Positions 1-7,305 of a stretch of DNA of 64,000 bases are shown in pieces; position 1 is the first letter of the stretch; the number at the start of each line of letters is the position of its first letter. Source of the stretch: Niastella vici. Lineage in GTDB: Bacteria > Bacteroidota > Bacteroidia > Chitinophagales > Chitinophagaceae. The stretch is from assembly GCF_002077945.1 (NCBI RefSeq), contig NZ_LVYD01000043.1, forward strand, positions 124,001 to 188,000, given 5' to 3'. The position numbers were made by a program, and so were the translations under genes. The notes under the pieces were generated by a model. The model did no database searches. It was given only the letters and a program-made list of their open reading frames with translations, and had not been told where the DNA came from.

Positions 1-42
1 GAAGATGGTGTTTTAAAAAATGTATATAGTGATGTAAATTAA

Positions 43-267
43 TTAGTTATATATATGCGGGGATGTTTTCGAATGAGTAGTGCGCTGTAATGAAAAGCGC
101 TGAGACTGCACTGCGATAACTATAGGCATAAACAGTTGCGGGTAGTAGTCCTGTAGGATCGCCGTAGGGGCCGTGTACAATAGTGAGGCCATTATACTAC
201 CAGTTACGGACATTACCGGTATCATTACGCTACCATCTGCGCCAGCTATATTGTAAGAGTTTGTCAT
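43..267 (-). CDS. Small hypothetical protein (doubtful)
   Basis: A 74-residue reading frame starting at an ATG whose codon lies at 265-267; an in-frame upstream start at 321 would add 18 residues. The middle part is moderately hydrophobic (residues about 12-50) without a clean signal peptide or a recognisable domain. It stands alone, with no operon partner and a long A/T-rich gap on its upstream side. I do not recognise it. It may be a spurious frame; the only support is an A-rich stretch before the ATG. Confidence 0.22.
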   Translation of the reverse strand: MTNSYNIAGADGSVMIPVMSVTGSIMASLLYTAPTAILQDYYPQLFMPIVIAVQSQRFSLQRTTHSKTSPHIYN

Positions 268-321
268 GGTGGTTGTTTTATGATCACAAAGCTGGTGTAT
301 TTGAGCGGAACGATTAGCCAA

Positions 322-676
322 GATGTAGCCAACTTGGCTAAGATTTATTTTTGCAACAAGTCTTTAAAAATTGCAACAAAAAAGGCATGGATGAAGTAGT
401 TTATTACAGCAATGCATGACCGCCCATACGGAATTTTTCCGATATAATTTATCAATTGATAATAGCTATTTTAGCTGATCCTGGTCATCTAATTGATCTG
501 GCTTACCTCAATTCCACCACATCGATCCTGAGGCTGAACCTGATCCCGGATCAAATAACTAAATGAAGTATTTTTAATGTCGCGAGTACGCATTTGTGTG
601 AGTGATCAGCTATCTAAAATTGAACCTTTGAGCTAAGTGTTTGATGGTCAGGCTGGTTAAGTTTCAGGCAAGGCCA
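322..676. other. Intergenic stretch without recognised features
   Basis: A/T-rich sequence with stops in all frames at short intervals. I see no gene, RNA gene or convincing promoter here. It leads into the tandem array that starts near 677. Confidence 0.5.
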
Positions 677-1050
677 ATTCGATTAAAAAGAAAGTCAATT
701 CCTTTTAATTAAACTGGCTTTTGATTAAACGAAATGGTCATTCTCTTAAAAGAAAAACAGTTTTAATTAAAAAGAAAGTCAATTCCTTTTAATTCAAACA
801 GCTTTTGATTAAACGAAATGGTCATTCTCTTAAAAGAAAAACAGTTTTAATTTAAACGAAAGTCAATTCCTTTTAATCCAAACAGCTTTTGATTAAACGA
901 AATGGTCATTCTTAAAAAGAAAAACACTTTTAATTAAACGAAACGTTCATTCTTTTTAAAGCAAAACACATTTAATTAAATCGAAACGCTGTTCCGTTTA
1001 ATCCCAAAGGCTCTTAATTCGTGAAATGAACTATTGCATTTAACTACGAA
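677..1050. repeat. Degenerate 42-bp tandem array, A/T rich
   Basis: A TTTTRATTAAA-like core recurs at 719, 761, 803, 845, 887, 928, 970 and 1011, so the spacing is 41-42 bases. Alternate units are more alike, giving an 84-base higher-order period: AAGTCAATTCC-type units alternate with ATGGTCATTC-type units. The first type is itself an imperfect inverted repeat, with AATTAAAAAGAA facing TTCCTTTTAATT around a 6-base loop. Identity decays toward the right end. Every frame has stops, so it is non-coding. Function unknown; it sits upstream of a truncated acetyltransferase remnant. Confidence 0.85.
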
Positions 1051-1072
1051 AAAGGCCCATCCCTTAATTTCC

Positions 1073-1080
1073 TAAGTTTG
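1073..1080 (+). promoter_or_regulatory. Bacteroidota -7 promoter box (TAAGTTTG)
   Basis: An exact match to the TAnnTTTG -7 consensus of the Bacteroidota housekeeping sigma factor, 25 bases before the ATG at 1105. No good -33 TTG lies at the usual distance. It would drive the truncated acetyltransferase remnant. Confidence 0.45.
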
Positions 1081-1104
1081 CAATAAGGCGATTTTAAAAC
1101 CACA

Positions 1105-1200
1105 ATGTTTATGAAATCCGAAAAACAAAAAATGCTCGCCGGGGAACTCTATAATGCTGCCGGAAATCCCTGCCGGGTAACAAGAAGTTTGGAAAAATAG
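1105..1200 (+). pseudogene. 5' remnant of a maltose/galactoside O-acetyltransferase
   Basis: The frame encodes 31 residues before a TAG at 1198. The stretch KMLAGELYNAAG (from about residue 9) matches the start of the Mac domain that opens maltose and galactoside O-acetyltransferases, normally followed by about 170 residues of left-handed beta-helix; none of that follows here. After residue 20 the sequence departs from the family, and the racemase gene begins 54 bases later. A consensus -7 box lies upstream, so the promoter end seems to have survived while the body was deleted. It could still give a short peptide, but a functional enzyme is excluded. Confidence 0.7.
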
Positions 1201-1254
1201 GCGGTGGGCAACGGTGAATTATAATGTAATTTCCATCTTTAATTTAACCATGTA

Positions 1255-1947
1255 ATGAAAACAATAGGCCTCATCGGCGGTACAAGCTGGGTATCCACGA
1301 TCGATTATTACAAATTGATCAACCAATTGACAAATGAACAACTGGGCGGTGTGCATGCTGCCAAACTTATCCTTTATTCCCTGAACTTTGGCGAAATAAA
1401 AGCGCTGCTCGATGAGGATAACTGGGAACGCATAGCCGAAATTTATATAAGTGTAGCAACGGTATTAAAAGAAGCAGGTGCTGAATGTATCGCCCTTGCT
1501 GCCAATACACCCCATATGATTGCCGGTAAATTACAGCAAGCCGTGGACCTGCCGTTGATCCATATTGCGCAGGCAACCGCAAAAGCGATCAGCGAAACGG
1601 GCATCAAAAAAGTGGCTTTGCTCGGCACCCGGTTCGTTATGGAAAATACTTTTTATAGCGAGATACTTTCCCAACACGGTATCGAAACAATAGTTCCCGG
1701 CACACCCGACCGCACTTATATTAACAATTCTATTTTTTCCGAAATGGCCAAAGGCGTTTTTACGGCCGAAACAAAAGCTACCTACCTGGAACTGATCGAC
1801 CGGCTCATCAGTAAAGGCGCCGAAGGCATAGTATTCGCCTGTACTGAAATTCCCATCCTGTTAAAGGATACAAATGTTCCCGTTAAAACCTTCGATACCA
1901 CATTCATTCACGCCCTGGCTATAGTTGCATTTGCAATGGCGCATTAA
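1255..1947 (+). CDS. Aspartate/glutamate racemase family protein
   Basis: This 230-residue protein has the two-domain racemase fold pattern: GLIGGTSWVST at the N-terminus, a first active-site region reading LAANTPH (about residues 82-88), and a second reading FACTEIP (about 201-207). In cofactor-independent Asp/Glu racemases each region supplies one acid/base residue, usually Cys before Asn-Thr in the first (Thr in YgeA-type enzymes) and Cys before Thr-Glu in the second. The second Cys is present, but the first position is Ala, with another Ala before it. It may be a non-racemising relative or act on one enantiomer. Length is normal for the family. It looks monocistronic; the start gives a typical MKTIGLIGG opening. 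Confidence 0.85.
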   Translation: MKTIGLIGGTSWVSTIDYYKLINQLTNEQLGGVHAAKLILYSLNFGEIKALLDEDNWERIAEIYISVATVLKEAGAECIALAANTPHMIAGKLQQAVDLPLIHIAQATAKAISETGIKKVALLGTRFVMENTFYSEILSQHGIETIVPGTPDRTYINNSIFSEMAKGVFTAETKATYLELIDRLISKGAEGIVFACTEIPILLKDTNVPVKTFDTTFIHALAIVAFAMAH

Positions 1948-1997
1948 TTTTTGCTTAATAATTTTAGCTCGTTTTAATATTTTTTAGCAACTTAGCT

Positions 1998-2600
1998 GTG
2001 CAGAGATTAAACTGCACGCCTTTAAACTTATTGCTGCCTTTGTACAATGTTAATGACGATAACGAGCTGTTTGCTTTGGTGAAAAAAGATAATGAGCTGG
2101 CTTATACCGAGCTATACAACCGGTATTGGCAAAAATTGTATTTTGTTGCACACAAGCACCTGAAGAGTGACTCAGAAGCAAGGGAGATCGTACAGGAAGT
2201 ATTTTTTACCATCTGGGCAAAGCGGCGTTCTTTAGCCATTGAATCGTTTCCCGCTTATATAGCTTCCATGGCCCGCTATGCCGTGTATGTAAGCCTCGCC
2301 CGCAAAAAACGACAGGCTGAAAAAATAAGCGAGGAAGCCATCCAACAGCAAACCCTTCCCGCTGCGCTTGCCGACCTCCTGGAAAATAAATGGCTGCTCG
2401 AAAAAATTTCCGCCTTATCAACTGCCCTGCCCGAAAAATGCCGCCTCGTTTTTATTAAAAATAAATTGCTCGACCAATCACTCTCCCAGGTGGCGGCCGA
2501 CCTCGACATTTCCCAAAAAACCGCCGAAGCCCACCTTACCAAAGCATTGAAGATCATGAGGGATAAACTGGGCGATGTGGCCTTCTTCCTGATGCTGTAA
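1998..2600 (+). CDS. ECF sigma factor, FecI-like (locus 1)
   Basis: Directs RNA polymerase to the promoters of its Sus locus when released by the FecR protein encoded next. Region 2 runs over about residues 20-95, with ELYNRYWQKLY and AREIVQEVFFTIW, the core-binding and -10 recognition helices. Region 4 (about 130-190) has LPEKCRLVF and a helix-turn-helix around LSQVAADLDISQKTAEAHL. A short hydrophobic tail, FFLML, closes the protein. No ATG precedes the conserved region in frame; GTG at 1998 or TTG at 2031 or 2040 are the possible starts, so the first 15 residues are uncertain. FecR begins 110 bases downstream. Confidence 0.92.
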   Translation: MQRLNCTPLNLLLPLYNVNDDNELFALVKKDNELAYTELYNRYWQKLYFVAHKHLKSDSEAREIVQEVFFTIWAKRRSLAIESFPAYIASMARYAVYVSLARKKRQAEKISEEAIQQQTLPAALADLLENKWLLEKISALSTALPEKCRLVFIKNKLLDQSLSQVAADLDISQKTAEAHLTKALKIMRDKLGDVAFFLML

Positions 2601-2710
2601 TTGTCCTGAGCGCGTGCCCGACCACTGGCGGGAAGCCGAAGAAAAAAAAGTTTGAAAGGACTAAGGGTAAATTGTTTGTTCAACACTCAATAGTGTATAA
2701 AACTTGCCAT

Positions 2711-3889
2711 ATGAGTGTTCCCGAGGAACAACTATTAGCCGCATTGGCCGAAAAATTCCTGGCCGGCACAGCTACTGACGAAGAACAGCAGCAGTTACAC
2801 CAGCTGTACGACCAATGGACCGATGAAGAAGAAACCGTTGTTTCAAAAACGGAACATGCTGAAGAACTCCGCGCAGAGATCCTGCAGGCGTTGAAAGACC
2901 GCATCAACGGTCAGGCCAAAGTGGTCCCTTTTTATAAAAGAAAAGCCTGGCAATTGGTCGCCGCCGCTTCCCTTATTATTGTCGCCGGTGTTCTGCTCTT
3001 CTACTATCTTCAAACCGATTCTCATAAGAAGGAACTTGCATCGAAAGAAACCAAAGTTCCCGCAAATCAATCGCCGGTGCTGCCCGGTAAAGACAGGGCA
3101 ACCTTAACCTTGTCCAATGGTACCGTCATCGATCTCGACAGCTCAGGCGCCGGCCTGCTGGCACAACAGGGAAATACCAACATCATAAACAAGGATGGAA
3201 AAATAATCTACGATCCTAATAAGAAGGGTAGCGGAGAGATCATCTATAATACCATCAGCACGCCCCGCGGTGGCCAATATCAATTAGTATTGCCCGATGG
3301 CTCTAAAGTGTGGTTGAATGCCACTTCCTCCTTAAAATTCCCGGTAGCCTTTACCGGCAACACCCGCACCGTTGAGCTCACCGGCGAAGGGTACTTCGAA
3401 GTGGCGAAAAACGCGACAAAACCGTTTTTCGTTAAAGTGAACGATGTGGAAATAAAAGTGCTGGGTACCCATTTCAATATAATGGCGTATAACGAGGAAG
3501 AGGCAATTAAAACTACCCTGCTCGAAGGCTCGGTGAATGTTACCACTCAATCAACTAAACAATCGGCAATCTTGAAGCCCGGCGAACAGGTTTCCGTATC
3601 CCAATCATCCCAATTATCCCAACCCATCCCGGTTCAGACAGAAGAGGTAGTGTCATGGACAAACGGAAAATTCTATTTCAATAATGCAGATATAAAAGTC
3701 ATCATGCGCCAGATAGCCCGGTGGTATGATGTGGAGGTGGAATACCGGAATATTTCAGCAGAAACCCAGCTGGGCGGCGTGGTGTCCCGGAAAGAAGATA
3801 TTAAACAATTGCTCAATTATTTTGAAATAGCAGGGAAAGTGCATTTTACCCTGGAAGGAAGAAAAATTATAGTCTCCAATAAAAACTAA
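2711..3889 (+). CDS. FecR-family anti-sigma factor (locus 1)
   Basis: Inner-membrane regulator that holds the cognate sigma factor and relays the signal from the SusC STN domain. The N-terminal ~75 residues form the cytoplasmic sigma-binding part, followed by a single membrane segment (AAASLIIVAGVLLFYYL, about residues 80-98). The periplasmic FecR domain includes TPRGGQYQLVLPDGSKVWLN and the LGTHFNIMAY strand, and the C-terminal DUF4974-like domain ends the protein. ATG at 2711 (MSVPEEQ) is preferred over the in-frame TTG at 2672. Between the FecR and C-terminal domains is a Ser/Gln-rich linker coded by short TCCCAA-type DNA repeats. Gene order places it between its sigma factor and SusC. Confidence 0.92.
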   Translation: MSVPEEQLLAALAEKFLAGTATDEEQQQLHQLYDQWTDEEETVVSKTEHAEELRAEILQALKDRINGQAKVVPFYKRKAWQLVAAASLIIVAGVLLFYYLQTDSHKKELASKETKVPANQSPVLPGKDRATLTLSNGTVIDLDSSGAGLLAQQGNTNIINKDGKIIYDPNKKGSGEIIYNTISTPRGGQYQLVLPDGSKVWLNATSSLKFPVAFTGNTRTVELTGEGYFEVAKNATKPFFVKVNDVEIKVLGTHFNIMAYNEEEAIKTTLLEGSVNVTTQSTKQSAILKPGEQVSVSQSSQLSQPIPVQTEEVVSWTNGKFYFNNADIKVIMRQIARWYDVEVEYRNISAETQLGGVVSRKEDIKQLLNYFEIAGKVHFTLEGRKIIVSNKN

Positions 3890-3903
3890 ACAGCCAAAAA
3901 AAA

Positions 3904-3928
3904 CCGGAAGTGTAGCGAGCACCTCCGG
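3904..3928 (+). promoter_or_regulatory. Hairpin in the fecR-susC gap (locus 1)
   Basis: CCGGA-A-GTG (3904-3912) faces CAC-C-TCCGG (3920-3928) around a 7-base loop, with one mismatch. It is not followed by a T run, so attenuation or mRNA processing is more likely than full termination. Equivalent hairpins occur in the other three fecR-susC gaps. Confidence 0.55.
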
Positions 3929-3996
3929 CGAATGCTTTGGCCGTTTATTAGTCGATTCAGCAACCAATATTTACAAACCAAAAACTAAGCAAAAGT

Positions 3997-6900
3997 ATGA
4001 AAGTTTTATTGTATGGCTATGCCCGCTGGTGGCGGGCTGGTAGCCATAGCCAAAAGCTTATGAGCATGAAACTAACGATTGCCTTGATGTTCTTAACAAC
4101 TGTACAGGTGTATGCTGTGGGCTCTGATGCCCAAACAGTGTCCATCTCCAAAAAGAATCTCCCCCTGCAGGAGGTGTTCAAACAGATCAACCGGCAAACA
4201 GGCCTCGATTTTGTCTATGACATGAAAGTCGTTCAGCGCGCGGGAAAAGTTGACCTCGATGTAAAGAACATGGATGTGGGGGAAGTGCTGAAATTGTGTT
4301 TTGCCAACCTGCCATTCACTTACGTGCGGTTGGGCGAAACCATCGTTATCAAAGAAAAAGTGCCTGAAGTGTACAACGCGCCCCCTCCTCCGGCGCTTAT
4401 TAAAATAAGAGGGACCATCAAAAGCGAAAAGGGCGAACCCCTGGCTGCCGTAACGGTTTCCAATAAAGCGCGGAGCATCAATGTTGCCAGCAATGAAAAT
4501 GGTGAATTTACCATCGATGCTGAGCCGGGTGATGTGCTCGAATTCTCTTCTATTGGTTATGCTACACAACAGGTTAAGATCTCTTCTTCCACAGAAGTTA
4601 TCAATATTTCCCTTGCCATAGCTATAGTTGAAGAACAACTGGTGGTAGTGGGATATGGCACCCAACGGCGCACTGATCTTACCGGTTCTGTAGCTACCCT
4701 TTCGGCTAAAGCCTATAAAGACCAGCCGGTAGTGAACGCTTCATCTGCCCTGCAGGGCCGGGTAGCGGGCGTAGCCGTTACCAATAATTCCGGTGCGCCG
4801 GGCGGTGGCGTTAAAATTCGCATTCGCGGCGCCAACTCCGTGAACGCCAGCAACGATCCCCTGTATGTAGTTGACGGTATTGCCCTCAGCAGCAACGGGC
4901 TCAGTGACATCAACGTCAACGATATTGAATCTATGGAAGTGCTCAAGGATGCTTCTGCTACTGCTGTATATGGTTCAAGAGGCGCCAATGGCGTAATTCT
5001 CATTACCACAAAAAGCGGCAAAAGCGGCAAGCCTAAAATTGAGTACAATGGTTTTGCCAGTTTTAACCGGCCCATGAAAAAATACAAATTGATGGATGCG
5101 GTAACGTATGCGAACGTTGCCAACCTCACGGCCGGGGCCACCGTATTTGCCGATCCGCAATCTTTCGCGGGGAAAACTACCGACTGGCAAAGTATGATCT
5201 TCGATAATTCGGTTACCCAAAGCCATCAGCTATCGGTAGCGGGCGGAACCGACAATGCAAAGTATTATGTATCGGGTTTTTATATAAACCAGGAAGGTTT
5301 ATTGCAGAACAGCGGCCAGAAGAAGTTTGGTTTACGGTCGAACGTAGACCTGAAGCTGAGCAAGAAGCTGAATTTTGGTGTTAACATTTATGCAGGCCGC
5401 ATTAATTCGCACAATAACGGCGATATCGGCGGCAAAGGAAACCCGGTTACAAGTGCGGTTACCTGGGCGCCAACAGAACCGGTATATGATGCGCCTGGCC
5501 AGTATAATCGCTTTGGCATCTCACCCATCTGGAGTAATCCGTACATGACCATTATGGAGCGCAACGGCGATAATTTTTCCAACGTGGGTATTTTCAATGG
5601 CAAATTGAAATACTCCATTACCGACTGGCTCACGCTGACGGTCAATGCCGGCCTCGATATGCAATTGTCGAAAGGGGCGTATGTAAATAATGACTGGATC
5701 AGTCCGGGTAATCATGGATCGGGACAAAGCTCTACGGAGAGATATACTTATCAAAACAGCAATGTGCTTACGTTCCATAAAACATTCGGTAAACACAGCC
5801 TCACCGGTACTGCCTTAATGGAAGCTACCTCCAATAAGTACTATACCTTCAGCGCATCAGGGAGCGGACTGGCTTCTTTATCGAACGGCTATTACAACCT
5901 GGGCCTGAACGCTTCACAAGGCATTTCGTCGGGCTACAGCAACTGGTCGTTGTTGTCGTACATGGGGCGTGCAGCATATAGTTATAATGATAAATACCTG
6001 TTGACCGCCACCATAAGAAGAGATGGCTCTTCCAAATTCCAGGGTAATAACAAGTGGGGTAATTTCCCTTCATTTAGCTTTGGTTGGAAATTATCCAATG
6101 AAAAATTCATCGATGACCTCGGCATTTTTTCCAATCTTAAATTAAGGGCCGGTTGGGGTGTTACCGGTAACCAGGCCGTAGACCCATACAGCACGCTTGG
6201 CCTGTTGACACCCGTTATTTATTCTTACGGAACCACAACCGCTTACCAGGGTTATACCCTGGGCAGCCCGGCCAACAAGGATGTAAAATGGGAAACCTCC
6301 AGGCAAACAAATATTGGGCTCGATGCAAGTGTATTAGGCAACAGGCTGAATGTAAGTGTGGATTATTATAATAAAAACACCACCGATCTGCTGCTGTATA
6401 CCCGCATCGCCAATTATGATGGCGGCGGCACCTATCTCAAAAATATCGGTAAGGTGAATAATAAAGGTTTTGAAATAGTGATCGACGGAACACCCTATAA
6501 AAGCGGCAACTTTACCTGGAGTGCCTCGTTTAATGCTTCATTCAACCAGAATAAAGTGATGAGCCTCGGCCCAGACTCCATGCTGGAACGCCCGGTTACT
6601 GTAGGCGGGGGACTTATTACGAACAGTATACAGGTGGTAAAAGTGGGGCAGTCGCTCGGCGCTTTTTACCTCATTCCATGGGAAGGCGTTTACCAGGCCG
6701 ATAAAGGAAATTATAAAGCCGGCGACGCTATGTACAGAGATGTGAACGGAAACAATTCTATTGGGTTTGAAGACAGGGTGATTGCAGGAAGCGCAACGCC
6801 AAAAATGCAATGGGGCTTTAATAACTCGGTGGCGTATAAAAACTTCGAGTTAAATGTTTTTATACAGGGATCGCATGGCAATAAAATATTCAATGCTACC

Positions 6901-7293
6901 TACGCCGCTACCGCTGTGCCTACCAGTGACGTAAAATTCATTACCCTGGCAGATGCAGCTAATTACTGGACGCCCTCCAATACCGGTTCTACCTGGGCAA
7001 ACCCCGCCAGCAAAAATAAAAGCTGGGTCGAGAGTACCCAATTTTTGCAGGATGGAAGTTATGTGCGTTTAAAGAATGTAAGCCTTTCGTATGAGATAAG
7101 TCAGAAGTGGCTGAAGCTGGCAACAGCAAAGGTTTTTGTCAGCGCACAAAACCTGGCCACTATTACCAAATACAAAGGCTTTGACCCCGAAGCTACTTCT
7201 ACCTACGCAAATAGTGATACCGATGCCGGTCTCGATGTAGGCGCTTATCCTTCTCCCAAAACAATTACCGTTGGTTTACAGGTGAAATTTTAA
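3997..7293 (+). CDS. SusC/RagA TonB-linked outer membrane transporter with STN domain (locus 1)
   Basis: Outer membrane importer of 1098 residues, partnered by the SusD encoded 12 bases downstream. A ~23-residue cytoplasmic-looking extension precedes the signal peptide (MKLTIALMFLTTVQVYA). Then come the STN signalling domain (about residues 48-120, opening VSISKKNLPLQEVFKQI), a carboxypeptidase-D-like beta-sandwich (about 130-205), the plug (VVVGYGTQRRTDLTGSV onward; EVLKDASATAVYGSRGANGV) and a 22-strand barrel ending in Phe. The STN domain couples substrate binding to the sigma/FecR pair. No enzyme gene follows in this locus, so the ligand cannot be read from context. The extension is partly coded by an inverted repeat at 4011-4047. 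Confidence 0.96.
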   Translation: MKVLLYGYARWWRAGSHSQKLMSMKLTIALMFLTTVQVYAVGSDAQTVSISKKNLPLQEVFKQINRQTGLDFVYDMKVVQRAGKVDLDVKNMDVGEVLKLCFANLPFTYVRLGETIVIKEKVPEVYNAPPPPALIKIRGTIKSEKGEPLAAVTVSNKARSINVASNENGEFTIDAEPGDVLEFSSIGYATQQVKISSSTEVINISLAIAIVEEQLVVVGYGTQRRTDLTGSVATLSAKAYKDQPVVNASSALQGRVAGVAVTNNSGAPGGGVKIRIRGANSVNASNDPLYVVDGIALSSNGLSDINVNDIESMEVLKDASATAVYGSRGANGVILITTKSGKSGKPKIEYNGFASFNRPMKKYKLMDAVTYANVANLTAGATVFADPQSFAGKTTDWQSMIFDNSVTQSHQLSVAGGTDNAKYYVSGFYINQEGLLQNSGQKKFGLRSNVDLKLSKKLNFGVNIYAGRINSHNNGDIGGKGNPVTSAVTWAPTEPVYDAPGQYNRFGISPIWSNPYMTIMERNGDNFSNVGIFNGKLKYSITDWLTLTVNAGLDMQLSKGAYVNNDWISPGNHGSGQSSTERYTYQNSNVLTFHKTFGKHSLTGTALMEATSNKYYTFSASGSGLASLSNGYYNLGLNASQGISSGYSNWSLLSYMGRAAYSYNDKYLLTATIRRDGSSKFQGNNKWGNFPSFSFGWKLSNEKFIDDLGIFSNLKLRAGWGVTGNQAVDPYSTLGLLTPVIYSYGTTTAYQGYTLGSPANKDVKWETSRQTNIGLDASVLGNRLNVSVDYYNKNTTDLLLYTRIANYDGGGTYLKNIGKVNNKGFEIVIDGTPYKSGNFTWSASFNASFNQNKVMSLGPDSMLERPVTVGGGLITNSIQVVKVGQSLGAFYLIPWEGVYQADKGNYKAGDAMYRDVNGNNSIGFEDRVIAGSATPKMQWGFNNSVAYKNFELNVFIQGSHGNKIFNATYAATAVPTSDVKFITLADAANYWTPSNTGSTWANPASKNKSWVESTQFLQDGSYVRLKNVSLSYEISQKWLKLATAKVFVSAQNLATITKYKGFDPEATSTYANSDTDAGLDVGAYPSPKTITVGLQVKF
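4011..4047 (+). promoter_or_regulatory. Inverted repeat inside the susC 5' coding end (locus 1)
   Basis: TATGGCTA (4011-4018) pairs with TAGCCATA (4040-4047), and GCCCGC (4020-4025) with GCGGGC (4031-4036). The stem would form only 14 bases after the start codon and could limit ribosome loading. It also codes for part of the N-terminal extension. Confidence 0.5.
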
Positions 7294-7305
7294 AAACTGA
7301 TTACT

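Noticed and set aside
677..1050. CRISPR array
   Set aside because: Units are contiguous and degenerate with no unique spacers between constant repeats, and no cas genes are present.
4093..4665. 190-residue minus-strand frame inside susC of locus 1
   Set aside because: Antisense shadow of the STN and CarbopepD-like coding region, with atypical composition.
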